The position numbers were made by a program, and so were the translations under genes. Below the pieces are notes generated by a model. That model was not told the origin of the DNA and did not search any database. It worked only from the letters and a program-made list of their open reading frames with translations. This document shows, in pieces, positions 1 to 8,569 of a stretch of 64,000 nucleotides of DNA; position 1 is the stretch's first letter; each line of letters opens with the position of its first letter. Origin of the DNA: JAEUPI01 sp963814435 (lineage in GTDB: Bacteria > Pseudomonadota > Gammaproteobacteria > Burkholderiales > Burkholderiaceae_C); contig CAWFCV010000010.1 in NCBI GenBank assembly GCA_963814435.1, forward strand, positions 248,001 through 312,000, read 5' to 3'.

Positions 1-992
1 GCGTGCTCGACGAGCTCGGCCGGCCCATGGAGCTCTCCGGTACCGAGGTATTGCCGGGCGTCAGCGTTGGCATCACCTTCAGCGACCACGGCCACCGTAC
101 CGTCGACGAGGTGCTGCGCGACGCTGACCTCGCGATGTACGAAGCCAAGGCGGCCGGCGGCGGGCGCGTGGCGGTGTTCGACTCCTCGATGCACGAGCGC
201 GTCGCCGACAAGATGGCCTTGGAAGGCGACCTGCGGCGGGCCATCGGCGACGGGCAGCTGAGCGTGCACTTCCAGCCGATCTACCAACTCGAGCCGTATC
301 GACTGACCGGCTTCGAGGCCCTGGCGCGATGGGTGCACCCGCAACGCGGACCGGTCAGCCCGGCTGTGTTCATTGCGCTGGCGGAGGAATCGGGCCATAT
401 CGAGGAGCTCACCGACTGGGTCATCGATCACGCGATGGCGCAGCTGGCGCGGTGGAAGCGGGCCCTGCCCGCGGCGCAGCATCTGCGCATGCACGTCAAC
501 ATCTCCGCCCGCGACCTGGCCCGCATCAGCCTGGTGAGCCACGTCAAGCAGGTGTTGCAGCGCCACCATGCGACGCCGGGTTCGTTGACGCTGGAACTCA
601 CCGAGACCACCCTAATGGGCCGGCTCGATGTCGCCCTGCGGACCATGGCGCTGCTGCAGGCCGCTGAAGTGCGATTCTCGATCGATGACTTCGGCGTCGG
701 CTTCTCGTCGCTGGCCTATCTGAGCGCCCTGCCCATCGACAGCCTGAAGATCGACCGTTCCTTCGTGATGGCATTGCACGAGAAGCCGCAGAACGTGGAG
801 ATCGTGCGGGCGGTGCTCACGCTGGCGCAGTCGCTCGGCCGCAAAGTCATCGCCGAGGGCATCGAAACCGGCGACCAGTTGGCGTTGCTGCGTCAGCTGG
901 GCGTGCGCGAAGGTCAGGGCTATCTGCTGTCGCGGCCGCTGCGCGGCGAGCAGGTGCTCGATCTGCTCGTGGTGACCGAGGCGGTGCAGTGA
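1..992 (+). CDS. GGDEF/EAL cyclic-di-GMP protein, C-terminal part (partial at left edge)
   Basis: This is the C-terminal part of a cyclic-di-GMP signalling protein; its start lies outside the window and the reading frame is open to the edge. The visible part is the tail of a GGDEF domain (about residues 1-65, with DADLAMYEAK) followed by a complete EAL phosphodiesterase domain (about 80-320). The EAL domain keeps the residues expected for c-di-GMP binding and hydrolysis: FEALARW, NISARDL, ELTETTL, IDDFGVGFSSL, KIDRSFV and AEGIET. Phosphodiesterase activity is therefore likely. The GGDEF catalytic loop is off the edge, so cyclase activity cannot be judged, and any sensor or membrane domain would also be upstream. 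Confidence 0.93.
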   Translation, partial: VLDELGRPMELSGTEVLPGVSVGITFSDHGHRTVDEVLRDADLAMYEAKAAGGGRVAVFDSSMHERVADKMALEGDLRRAIGDGQLSVHFQPIYQLEPYRLTGFEALARWVHPQRGPVSPAVFIALAEESGHIEELTDWVIDHAMAQLARWKRALPAAQHLRMHVNISARDLARISLVSHVKQVLQRHHATPGSLTLELTETTLMGRLDVALRTMALLQAAEVRFSIDDFGVGFSSLAYLSALPIDSLKIDRSFVMALHEKPQNVEIVRAVLTLAQSLGRKVIAEGIETGDQLALLRQLGVREGQGYLLSRPLRGEQVLDLLVVTEAVQ

Positions 993-1068
993 GGCGCGGC
1001 CGGCACGAGCACCAGGTTTACTCCTCGGCGGGTCTCGGCTGAGGCGCCGAAGTCGGCGCGCGTGTCAA

Positions 1069-1440
1069 TCAGCCACGTGTGCGACGCAGTGCGTGCAACC
1101 GCTCTGGCAAGCCCGCGGGGCTCGCGTCGCTCAGCGGTGCCAGCTCCCCGGCCAGGGCACGGCGCACGAGCCGCCGGCCGGTGGGCGCGTTGGGCATGAC
1201 CGCCGCGAAATGGCAGATCTGGCCTGCGCGCGCGATCAGCAGCGTCGGGAAGTCGTCGACCTCGACCGTGCCCAGCGCGTCCTCGTCATCCTCGATGTCG
1301 ACCCAGACGAAGCCCGCCGCATCAGCGAGCTCCCGTGCCAGCTGGGCGAAGGTCTGTCGGTAGTCCTGGCAGACATGGCACCAGTCGGCACACAGGCAGG
1401 CCACCAGCCAGCGGTCTGACGCATCGTCGGGTGCGTCCAT
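1069..1440 (-). CDS. Thioredoxin-fold family protein
   Basis: A small (about 123 aa) thioredoxin-like protein. The active-site motif WCHVC sits near the N-terminus in the context CADWCHVCQDY, and the conserved cis-proline region is visible as VDDFPTLLIARAG. The order beta strand, CxxC helix, acidic central strand (VWVDIEDDED) and cis-Pro loop fits a minimal thioredoxin domain. No signal peptide is visible, so it should be cytosolic. I chose the internal ATG (MDAPDD) because the upstream extension has no family similarity and reads into the divergent neighbour region. The natural substrate is unknown; a general thiol-disulfide role is inferred from the fold only. Confidence 0.8.
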   Translation of the reverse strand: MDAPDDASDRWLVACLCADWCHVCQDYRQTFAQLARELADAAGFVWVDIEDDEDALGTVEVDDFPTLLIARAGQICHFAAVMPNAPTGRRLVRRALAGELAPLSDASPAGLPERLHALRRTRG

Positions 1441-1540
1441 CGCTGCTAGCGTAACGCCGCCGGTGGCCGTGCCCACTTCCGGCGGCAGGCCATCGCCGCT
1501 ACGCTTGGGTCGCAAAACGTCTCCGATCGGAGTCGAGCCG

Positions 1541-2329
1541 ATGCCGCGTCACGACCGCCCCACCGATGCGCTGCTCGCCCACCTCAGCTTCGCGCCCGAG
1601 GCGCCGACGCTCGACTACCTGCACCGGCTGGTCGCTGCGCACCAGCGTCGGGTGCCGTTCGAGACGCTGACCAAGCTGATCGACTATGAACCGGGACTCG
1701 CGCGCGGCGACTTCCTGCCGCCGCTTGGCGAGTACGTCGGGCGGATCGTGCGCCGTGGCGGCGGCGGACTGTGCTGGACGCTCGCGCGCGGATTCCACGC
1801 GCTGCTCGCCGACCTCGGCTTCGACGCCGCGCTGATGGTGATGGAGCCGGGCCACTGCTGCGTGCGGGTCGAGCTGCCCGAGGGGCCGCAGTACGCCGAC
1901 GTCGGATACGCAGCGCCGATCTTCCGTGCCTACCCGCTGTTCGAGTCGTTCACGCTCGACACCCACCGCGAACAGTTCGTCTACCGGGTCGCCGACGACG
2001 GCATCGTGGTCACGCGTCAGCCGGGGCCTTCGAAGGGCTCGACCGCGCCGCGGCGGCTCGACGAACTGCGCTGGCGGATCGACGCCGCCAACGACTGGTC
2101 GGCGCCGCAGAGCTTTCTGCATCGGCTCGCCTACGCGCACGAGGTTGACGGCGTGTTCACGAGCCTTCGCGACGGCACGCTGACGCGCTACCGGCCCGGC
2201 GGCGCCGAGACGACCGAGGTCGCGCCGGCCGATGCGCCCGGCGCGCTCGCCGAGGTGTTCGGCGCCGACCCCGACCTCCACGTCGAAGCCGCGCGCGTGC
2301 TCGCGCGCTACCGGCCGGCCGGCGGTTGA
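1541..2329 (+). CDS. Arylamine N-acetyltransferase family protein
   Basis: About 262 aa, the usual size for bacterial arylamine N-acetyltransferases (NAT), which transfer acetyl from acetyl-CoA to arylamines or hydrazines. The catalytic triad can be placed: the Cys in RRGGGGLCWTLARGF (family motif RGGxC), His in PGHCCVRVE and Asp in YADVGYAAP. The N-terminal signature VPFETLTKLID also matches the family, which often has PFENL here. The ATG at 1541 (MPRHDRP) is preferred to an upstream in-frame GTG because the extra 26 residues look like untranslated DNA. It stands alone between a divergent thioredoxin gene and the integrated element. Confidence 0.85.
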   Translation: MPRHDRPTDALLAHLSFAPEAPTLDYLHRLVAAHQRRVPFETLTKLIDYEPGLARGDFLPPLGEYVGRIVRRGGGGLCWTLARGFHALLADLGFDAALMVMEPGHCCVRVELPEGPQYADVGYAAPIFRAYPLFESFTLDTHREQFVYRVADDGIVVTRQPGPSKGSTAPRRLDELRWRIDAANDWSAPQSFLHRLAYAHEVDGVFTSLRDGTLTRYRPGGAETTEVAPADAPGALAEVFGADPDLHVEAARVLARYRPAGG

Positions 2330-2493
2330 GCGGGGCTGCGCCGGGCCGGAATCCGCCCGGTGTCAACCTTCACCCCCCAACGAACCCAACACGTCGAGCC
2401 CTGAAGCAATGTCGGGAGCGGGCCGGTCTCGCGCATCCGGTGCGACGGCTCGAGTGATCGCGATGTGAGGACAGGCCAAGCTCGAAAATGGAA

Positions 2494-2526
2494 AACGCCT
2501 TAGCGGCTCGTGCCGGCTAAGGCGTT
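2494..2526 (-). terminator. Terminator hairpin originally downstream of tRNA-Pro
   Basis: An 11-bp perfect inverted repeat (AACGCCTTAGC / GCTAAGGCGTT) separated by 11 nt. Read on the minus strand it is followed by TTTT, as in a factor-independent terminator. It lies just outside the duplicated tRNA-Pro 3' end at the left end of the integrated element. I infer it was the terminator of the tRNA-Pro gene before integration separated the two by 10 kb. Confidence 0.7.
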
Positions 2527-2528
2527 GG

Positions 2529-2579
2529 TTTCATTGGTCGGGGTGGCGGGATTCGAACTCGCGACCCCTTGCACCCCAT
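2529..2579. repeat. attL: 51-bp duplicated 3' half of tRNA-Pro
   Basis: These 51 bp are identical to 12447-12497 and run from 6 nt beyond the CCA end of tRNA-Pro(GGG) to its anticodon loop. With three mismatches the match extends outward to 64 bp (2516-2579 against 12434-12497). The copy here lacks the 5' half of the tRNA, so it is not a functional tRNA gene. A direct repeat of a tRNA 3' end next to an integrase gene is the classic signature of site-specific integration. Confidence 0.95.
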
Positions 2580-2764
2580 CACGGCAACACGCCATTATCG
2601 ACGCCATTTTCAGCGACCCCCATCAATGCAATCAATGAGTTAGGTTACGATAGCGCCCGTTAGGCGTCGCCAGAAAGTGCCACTACCCGGAATTATTTCC
2701 GTACGTGGTTCCGTACGTGAAACCGGCGACGCGACCACTTGCCTAGTTGCAAAGGGGCGCACCG
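2580..2764. other. Non-coding left end of the element (attP arm and int upstream region)
   Basis: The space between the duplicated tRNA end and the integrase start codon holds no gene. It contains the 25-bp arm-like repeat described separately and an AAAGGGG Shine-Dalgarno-like sequence just before the integrase ATG. I could not define a convincing -35/-10 pair. Confidence 0.6.
2697..2721. repeat. Arm-type repeat, left copy (two TTCCGTACGTG units)
   Basis: A 25-bp sequence made of two direct 12-bp units, TTCCGTACGTGG and TTCCGTACGTGA plus A, each centred on the palindrome CGTACG. An identical 25-bp copy in the same orientation occurs at 12374-12398 close to the other end. Placement near both ends suggests integrase arm sites or excisionase sites; this is inference. 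Confidence 0.75.
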
Positions 2765-4051
2765 ATGGCTGAAAACATACTCACCGACGCGAAGCTGCGA
2801 AACGCGAGGGCCGAGCGCGATGGAGCTTTTCTGCGCGATGGTGGCGGGCTGCGAATCCGGCTGCTGCCACCAAGCCGCAACCACGCCAAGGGCGCGCGGC
2901 TGGCCGAGTTTCACTTCAAGCTCAAGACCGCGGCCGGTACCTACAAGGGCGGCGTGGCGCACCTGGGCACCATCGGCGACCCGTTCGCCGACTCGGCGGG
3001 CGACGTGCGGCCCTTCACGCTGGCCGATGCCAGAGTCGCCCGTGATGCGGCGCGCGAGCTTGTCTCGCAGGGGATCGACCCACGCAAGGCCGGACGCCTG
3101 GCGAAGCTTGAGCGCGCCGAGACACAACGCAAGCGCCTGGCCGAGCTAGAGCAACGTCGCACCGTGCGGCAGGCATTCGAGCGCTGGCATGCGCTGTACC
3201 TGAAGACCCATCGCAACGACGGCGGAGCCTTCGTTGACGCACTGTTCGAACGGCACATCTTGCCGAGCCTGGGCGATGTCCCGCTAGAGGCGCTCGAGCG
3301 CAAGCAGATCGCGGACATGCTCGACGCGGTATTGGCAACCGGCAAGCGGCGCACCACAAACACGGCGCTAGCCCATGTCCGGCAGTTGCTCCGCTGGTGC
3401 GCCGCACGCGGCTGGATTGACGTGGACCCGACTGCGCCAATGTCCAAAGCCGACTTCGGCGGCAAGGCGGTAACGCGCAGTCGCAACCTGTCGGCGGCCG
3501 AACTGGTCGAACTCAGGGACAAGCTGCGCACGGCGCAACTGCCGGACCGCTTGGCGCCCGCTATCTGGCTGCTACTCGCGACCGGGGTGCGTGTGGGCGA
3601 ACTCTCAGGCGCCAAGGTGGCTGACGTCGACACCGACGCGCGAATGTGGCACCTGCCGATGACGAAGAACGGCGAGCCGCACGACGTGCACCTGTCGGAC
3701 TTCGCGGTGCGGCATATCGAGCGGCTGCTGGCGCTTCGCGGCGAATCGGAATTCCTGCTGCCGAGCGCCGACCCCGACTTTCCCATCGGCGGCAAGATCA
3801 TCGCCAAGGCGATACGCGACCGCATGCGGGCTACGCCATTGAAGGGCCGCGCCAAGGCGTCGCAGGCGCTGCTGCTGGCCGGTGGCGAGTGGACGCCACA
3901 CGATCTGCGCAGGACGATGGCGACGCGAATGCGCGAGTCGCTAAAGGTTTCGAGTGACGTTATCGAGCGTTGCCTGAATCACAAGCCCGAGGGCATCGTC
4001 GGCGTTTATCAAAAAGGCGAGTTGTTGGAAGAGCGCAATCGGCTGCATTGA
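2765..4051 (+). CDS. P4-type tyrosine integrase
   Basis: A 428-aa site-specific tyrosine recombinase that catalyses integration and excision at tRNA-Pro. The N-terminal part (about 1-110) looks like the arm-binding DUF4102 domain of P4-like integrases, followed by a core-binding domain and a catalytic domain (about 240-420). Catalytic residues visible are Arg in TGVRVGELSG, Lys in MTKNGEPHDVHLS, the HxxR box in HDLRRTMATRM, the second His in LNHKPEGIVGVY and the Tyr nucleophile at the end of that segment. The start at 2765 is supported by an AAAGGGG ribosome-binding site 8 nt upstream; an in-frame TTG at 2747 overlaps that site and is less likely. The reading frame is intact. Confidence 0.93.
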   Translation: MAENILTDAKLRNARAERDGAFLRDGGGLRIRLLPPSRNHAKGARLAEFHFKLKTAAGTYKGGVAHLGTIGDPFADSAGDVRPFTLADARVARDAARELVSQGIDPRKAGRLAKLERAETQRKRLAELEQRRTVRQAFERWHALYLKTHRNDGGAFVDALFERHILPSLGDVPLEALERKQIADMLDAVLATGKRRTTNTALAHVRQLLRWCAARGWIDVDPTAPMSKADFGGKAVTRSRNLSAAELVELRDKLRTAQLPDRLAPAIWLLLATGVRVGELSGAKVADVDTDARMWHLPMTKNGEPHDVHLSDFAVRHIERLLALRGESEFLLPSADPDFPIGGKIIAKAIRDRMRATPLKGRAKASQALLLAGGEWTPHDLRRTMATRMRESLKVSSDVIERCLNHKPEGIVGVYQKGELLEERNRLH

Positions 4052-4126
4052 GGATGGGGCGCCCGGTCGCATCGGCTCGATGGCTGCATCCAACGTGGTC
4101 GAACTGACGCGCAAGGCAGTCGCGTG

Positions 4127-4636
4127 ATGGACGGCGATCTTTCCATCGAAGAGCTGCACCAGATTGCAGAGGCTCGGTCAAACGAGCATGTGCGGAGCTT
4201 GCTGACCCTGGCGCGGCATCATCGGCGCGCTGCTGCTGAGGCCAAAGATGGCGACCCCTCGATTGCCAAGAAACTGCTACTCCTGGCGTCGATTGCGGAG
4301 CGTGACGCCGCGCTGGTCCGCGCTGAATTCGAGAAGCGCCAGCGCGGCCTAGAAAAGCATCGCCAGCGTGGCAGCATGCGTGCCATCGCCAGCAACAAGC
4401 GCCCGGGCCGCGCCAACCCGATGCGGCTGCGCATCTGCAGCATGCTGGCGACCGCGCGACCCGGTTTCAAGGACTTCAAGTCGTTCATGCGCGCATGGGA
4501 GCGCGACGCAATGGAGGGGCTGCGCCTGCATGAAACCTCGCCGGGCCACTACGCGATTGACGACGAAAACGCATTCGACAAACCGGCGAACTACACCCGC
4601 GGCACGCTGGAGAAGCTCTACAGCCACAGCGGGTGA
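4127..4636 (+). CDS. Unknown element protein
   Basis: A 169-aa soluble protein of unknown function encoded right after the integrase. It has a charged, probably helical N-terminal half (residues 1-90, rich in Arg, Lys, Glu and Ala) and a C-terminal segment with MRLRICSMLATARPGF and KSFMRAWERDAMEGL. No membrane segment, signal peptide or known motif was recognised. An in-frame GTG directly precedes the ATG; I use the ATG. The frame is intact, which is unusual inside this element and supports it being a real gene. Confidence 0.6.
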   Translation: MDGDLSIEELHQIAEARSNEHVRSLLTLARHHRRAAAEAKDGDPSIAKKLLLLASIAERDAALVRAEFEKRQRGLEKHRQRGSMRAIASNKRPGRANPMRLRICSMLATARPGFKDFKSFMRAWERDAMEGLRLHETSPGHYAIDDENAFDKPANYTRGTLEKLYSHSG

Positions 4637-4722
4637 GCGATCGAAGAATTACCGCTAGCCTGCCTTTGTTAGCGGTAAACGTGCCCTGACGATGGCACCC
4701 GTCGATTGACGGAGCCATCACC

Positions 4723-4946
4723 ATGACTGCACGCACCACACGGACCGAGGCGGCACAAGTCGCCGAGTTGGTCACCGATCCCGAGGGCGCCAGGCTGTTG
4801 AACCTCGGGATCACCCGATTCCTTGAGCTGCAGCGCGAGCCCGACTTCCCGGCGCCGATTCGGCTAGGCCCGCGTGGCAAGCGCCACGTCGCGCGGAGTT
4901 GCTCGGGTTCGCGCTGTCGCGCCGCGCGCCGCGGGGTGCCAAGTGA
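4723..4946 (+). CDS. AlpA-like HTH regulator/excisionase (frameshifted)
   Basis: A small DNA-binding protein of the AlpA/MerR-like type, which in satellites and P4-like elements controls excision and early genes. The N-terminal part reads LLNLGITRFLELQ then EPDFPAPIRLGPRGKRHV, the standard AlpA pattern of recognition helix, PAP and an R/K-rich wing. After GKRHV the frame is broken: with one base added near 4888 it continues RAELLGFALSRRAPRGAK and stops at 4946, as expected for a family member of about 75 aa. The GTG of the next ORF overlaps this stop, suggesting translational coupling. Confidence 0.7.
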
Positions 4947-5207
4947 GGCCCCCCAACGAAGAGCGCCTGCCGGTTGTCGGGACCGAGCAGGCGCAGGCAG
5001 AGCAAAACGGACAGACGCGACTCTGCCACCGATGCGGGCGAGCGCAAACGGCGCAACACCCTGGTCGCGCACCTGGCGCTGCGTGGCTACGAGCTGCGCG
5101 AGCTGGCCAGCGGCGAGCTGTTAGTGACCCGCTGGGGTCTGCAGCGGTTCTGCGCGACGCTGGAAGCCGCCGAAGACTTCGCGCGGCAAGTGGGGGCGCT
5201 GCGATGA
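4943..5207 (+). CDS. Small unknown element protein (probable frameshift)
   Basis: A probable 85-90 aa protein starting at a GTG that overlaps the stop of the AlpA-like gene. The first 26 codons read RPPNEERLPVVGTEQAQAEQ. After an apparent indel near 5020 the sequence continues in another frame as GERKRRNTLVAHLALRGYEL, then LRELASGELLVTRWGLQRF, up to a TGA at 5207. The C-terminal part has the alternating hydrophobic pattern of a folded domain, but I do not recognise the family. Its stop overlaps the next ATG (ATGA), as in a phage-like operon. Confidence 0.45.
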
Positions 5208-5347
5208 CCCCGGCGCGCGAACTGTGGCGCAGTCCGTGCCGCTGCAGGATGTCGAAAGGCGCGTCGTGCTTCACCTGCGCCTGGTGGGCGCGGCTACATC
5301 GCCGGCTCGTTGCGCGGCGGCGCGTGTGGAGTGCCGTCAATGGCTGA
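5204..5347 (+). CDS. Small ORF, possible element protein
   Basis: A 47-codon ORF beginning at an ATGA overlap with the upstream gene and overlapping the start of the downstream gene at 5340. It is Arg- and Cys-containing (CRCRM, CFTCAWWARL). No family was recognised. The coupling at both ends is the main support; it may be a short protein or filler sequence. Confidence 0.3.
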   Translation: MTPARELWRSPCRCRMSKGASCFTCAWWARLHRRLVARRRVWSAVNG

Positions 5348-5843
5348 CGAGCTGACCCGCGCCCGCGCCGCGCTGCAATGGTGCGATTCGTACAGCCGCA
5401 TGCCTACGCTGATCGGCCTCGCCACGTGCTTTCCCCCGACGACTGGCACACGCTGCTCGGCGAAGCATGGAACATCTGCGACAACATCGGCGCGCACCGG
5501 AATCTGTTGCGCCGCATGCTTCCGCCCTCGGGGCCAGTGCGGCAGATGATGAACGCCGACGAGCCGGCCGCATATGACGCGCTGCCTCGAGCGGCCGACC
5601 GTCTATCGCGGCCGCGGCTGCGGTCCGAACTTGAGGGGCGCAAGCTGGAGCTTGCGCCGTGAAGTCGCGGCGAGGTTTCCATTTCTGATGCGCTACCGCG
5701 CAGAGCGGCCGCTGCTAGTCACGGCGTCGGTGCTCAAGCGCCGCGTGCTCGCGATCAAGCTCGATCGTGACGAAGCCGAAATCATCACGTTCGCCGCGCG
5801 CAGAACGGCAGTCGAGATGCTGAGGCGGGAGGCCACGGTATGA
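5340..5843 (+). CDS. Putative ADP-ribosyltransferase-like element protein (frameshifted)
   Basis: A reconstructed protein of about 165 aa in three frame segments: MADELTRARAALQWCDSYSR, then HVLSPDDWHTLLGEAW and AHRNLLRRMLPPSGPVRQMM, then a long C-terminal segment after an indel near 5590. The C-terminal segment is in one continuous frame and contains TVYRGRG, RGASWSLRREVAARF, LLVTASVLKRRVLAIKL and DEAEIITF. This order (Arg in YRG, Ser in SWS, ExE) resembles the R-S-E layout of the ADP-ribosyltransferase fold. That assignment is my inference from motif order, not a confirmed homology. The stop overlaps the ATG of the primase gene (ATGA). Confidence 0.5.
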
Positions 5844-7672
5844 CGACGACCATCGCGGCGGCGCTGCGCTACGCCACGCTCGGATGGCCTGTGCTACCCG
5901 TCGAGCCGAAAGGAAAGAGCCATTGAACGGCTGCGGCATCGAACACGCGACGACGGACGCCACGACCATAACCGAGCTGGTTCTCGAAGTATCCGAGCCG
6001 CCAATATCGGCATTCGGCTCGACAAGGCAGGCTTGATGGCCGTCGACATCGACCCGCGAAATGGTGGCGACCTTGAGATTGATGCGGAACTACCATTCAC
6101 GCTGACGGCATCAACCGGTGGCGGCGGCTGGCATCTGATCTATCACATGCCTGAAGGGTGCAAAGGTGCCCGGGCAGTATCGCCAGGGCATCGACCTGAA
6201 GCACCGCGGCTATATCGTCGTCGAGCCGAGCGTGCACGCCAGTGGTCAGCAGTACGGATGGCTCGATTGGGACGTGGCCGGTGATGACGCGCCGGAGATT
6301 GCCGAAGCGCCGAGCGAGCTGTTCGCCCCACAGGACGCGCCAGAACGGCCTACAAGCGACGAACGCCCCGAGGGCAAGGCCCAGCAGGGCGGCCGCAACA
6401 CGATGTTGTCCCGCGAGGCTTTCAGGCTGCGCAAGAAAGGCCACAGCGTCGAGCAGATCATCTCGGTACTCCTCGCGATGAATCTCAATTCTGCTGACCC
6501 GCCACTGAGCGAGGCCGAGGTGCGCGGGATCGCCAAGGCAAGGCCGACATTCCACCTGAGCCAGGCGACGAGCCTGCGGACTTCACCGAATGGCCGGACG
6601 GTCGGATTGATGGGTACTTCGAGACCTGAACCGCCACCGGTGCCGTGGTTCTGCCGCGAGCGACTGCTGGCCGGCCGCGGGCACCTATTGGTCGGCACCG
6701 GCGGATCATCGAAAACTCGCATCCAGTACTACCTGGCCGCGGCCGCCGTGCTGGGCAATCTACCGTGGGCCTGGGACGTGTCGGCGCGAGGCAGTGCAGC
6801 GCTGTTTTTGACCGAGGATGTCGGCGCTCAGGTGCACCGCGTGCTGCACGCCTTCGGTTCCACACTAAACCCGGCCGAGCGTGCCCTGCTGGCCGAACGG
6901 TTGCGCGTGTTCCCGCTCGCCGGCAAGCGTGCCCTGCTGCTCGAACTGAACGGGTCCGCGCTGCGTGAGACCGCGGTCTATGCCTGGCTGATGGAGCGCA
7001 TCGACGCATTGCCAAAACCGGTGGCGTTCATCGGCATAGACCCGGCGTTGGGCGTGACCGAGGGTGACGAGATGAACCCGGCGCACCAGCGGCGGCTCGG
7101 TGAACTGGTCGACCGCATCGGCATCGAAACCGGCGCATGTGTGGTGCTGAACGCTGCACGGTGCCAAGAGCCTGCACCTGGCCGAGAGAGCTCCGGCTCT
7201 ACACGCGGCCCGGGGGTCTGGTGCCATCACCTGGTATGCGGTGCGCGCCGAGTTCACGCTGCGCAACATGACCGCCGAGGAGGCGCGACGATTCGGCATC
7301 CACGACCGCGCCGAACGGCAGATGAACGTGCAACTGGCCGCGACAAAGGGTAATGAGCTACCGCCTGCGGCAAACGTGCCGGTATGGCTCAAGCGTGGCG
7401 CAGGGGGTGCGCTGCTGGGCGTCGACCTTGAGCAGGTGGAGCGCGGCAGCGTCGGCCAGCGCGAACTGGATGCGCTGGACGTGCTGCGCAAAGCCGCTGC
7501 CGCTGGGGACGTGACCATGAAGTTCTGGCGCGAGCAATGCGTTGCGGCCGGAATCATCATAGCCAAAGGCGAGGCCGGCCAAAAGAAGGCGATGGAGCGC
7601 ATCCGCGACGCACTCCTAAACGACGGCCTGGTGCAGGCAAGCCTGACCCGCGGGCTGTGGAAACCAGCATGA
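5840..7672 (+). CDS. Bifunctional DNA primase-polymerase/RepA-like helicase (frameshifted)
   Basis: The replication protein of the element, about 610 aa when reconstructed. It begins with a Prim-Pol domain: YATLGWPVLPVEPKGKS, ANIGIRLDKAGLMAVDIDP (the metal-binding DxD) and STGGGGWHLIYHMPEG. A primase C-terminal-like linker follows (REAFRLRKKGHSVEQI), then a RepA/RecA-like helicase with Walker A LLVGTGGSSKT and Walker B PVAFIGIDPALGV. The tail includes ARGSGAITWYAVRAEFTLRN. Apparent indels lie near 5925, 5995, 6165 and 7150. Such proteins prime and unwind DNA at an adjacent origin; an iteron-like array follows directly downstream. Without the indels I would call it functional. Confidence 0.85.
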
Positions 7673-7810
7673 AGCGACAGTGACGCGACACGACAAACCA
7701 CACCCGCGAGACGACATGACATGCCTAAAGGCATTTGTCGCTGTCGTCGCTTCGCGTCCGTGTGCGAATGTCGCTCTGTGTCGCTTCATTTGTCGCTTCG
7801 TTGTCGCTTC
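7671..7810. repeat. Iteron-like TGTCGCTTC repeat array, candidate replication origin
   Basis: Directly after the helicase gene the heptamer TGTCGCT occurs at 7736, 7769, 7779, 7791 and 7802. The last three copies extend to TGTCGCTTC at 11-12 bp spacing, about one helical turn. A variant CGTCGCTTC starts at 7745, and inverted copies (GAAGCGACA at 7671, GCGACA at 7685) lie at the left side. A small hairpin, ATGCC-TAAA-GGCAT, sits at 7721-7734. Phased iterons beside a primase/helicase gene are what P4 and PICI origins look like, so an origin role is inferred. Confidence 0.6.
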
Positions 7811-7826
7811 AATGTGAAGGCCTGCG

Positions 7827-8060
7827 ATGGACCGATTCGCCCTGATGGCGCTGACCCTGACCGGCGCGCCACCACCCGCCCCGCCCGACCTGCCCGGACG
7901 ACGACATCGCTGGGCCGAGCCCTTCGGCGATCCGATGGCCGCCGCTTGGGATGCCGCACACCTGCCGCCACCATCAAGCGGGCCACTGCAAGCAAATGTT
8001 ACGGGTCCCAATTGGGCCACACCCCAGGGAGGGCCATTGACGCTCCCTTGCTCGGGGTAG
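7827..8060 (+). CDS. Small proline-rich unknown protein
   Basis: A 77-codon ORF preceded by a GTGAAGG ribosome-binding-like sequence 6 nt before the ATG. It is Pro- and Ala-rich (LTGAPPPAPPDLPGRRHRW, MAAAWDAAHLPPPSSG) with no membrane segment. No family was recognised. Because indels are common here, the C-terminal end may not be the true one. Confidence 0.35.
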   Translation: MDRFALMALTLTGAPPPAPPDLPGRRHRWAEPFGDPMAAAWDAAHLPPPSSGPLQANVTGPNWATPQGGPLTLPCSG

Positions 8061-8106
8061 CGAATGGGTTGCTTGGTATGTCCTACACAACCACGAAGGG
8101 GGTCTT

Positions 8107-8569
8107 GTGCTCCAGAAAGAAATAGCCAAAGCGCTCGGAATTGACCAAGCGCTAGTGTCAAGACTCAAGCGCCGCGGAATGCCGGTCGATTCGTTGGAGA
8201 ACGCGCAGGCCTGGCGCGCAGCGCACCGTCGTCGCACCCGATTGCCGCGAAAGCCCACGAACGGCGGCGATCTGACGCATGCGCTGCTGGCTGCGCGTGT
8301 CGATCGCGAGCAGGCCGACGCCTTGACTGCCCGGGTGCGCGCGAATCACGCTGAGCGCCGGGTGCTCGATGTCGACCGAGTCGAGGCCATCATCGCGCGG
8401 GCTTGTTCGAATGCGCGGGAAACGCTGCTCGGCATGTGCGCCCGCCTGGCACCGGTGTTGATCAATCAACCCGACGTCCATGTGGTGTGGGCTCTGCTCA
8501 ACGACGAGGCCCTACGGACGCCTGACCGAGCTTCAGGGCGCGGCAGCGGCCGTGCGGCGGGACGACTGA
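8107..8569 (+). CDS. Nu1-type phage small terminase subunit (frameshifted near C-terminus)
   Basis: A probable small terminase, which recognises viral or satellite DNA for packaging. The N-terminus is a winged HTH of the Nu1 type: QKEIAKALGIDQALVSRLKR then RGMPVDSLENAQAWRAAHRR. The middle has the usual helical pattern (LLAARVDREQADALTARVRA, VEAIIARACSNARETLLGM, CARLAPVL). After LLNDEALRT an indel near 8520 shifts the frame; the restored end reads LTELQGAAAAVRRDD and stops at 8569, overlapping the next ATG. The start is a GTG. In satellites a dedicated TerS redirects the packaging machinery of a helper phage. No large terminase gene is present in the element. Confidence 0.75.

Noticed and set aside
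2532..2580. A second tRNA-Pro gene at the left end of the element
   Set aside because: Only the 3' half is present; the D-arm and 5' acceptor strand are missing, so it is the attachment-site duplication.
7721..8125. A 134-codon open frame across the TGTCGCT repeats as a real Arg/Cys-rich protein
   Set aside because: Its N-terminal part is the translation of the repeat array itself, there is no ribosome-binding site, and it overlaps a better-supported small gene at 7827.
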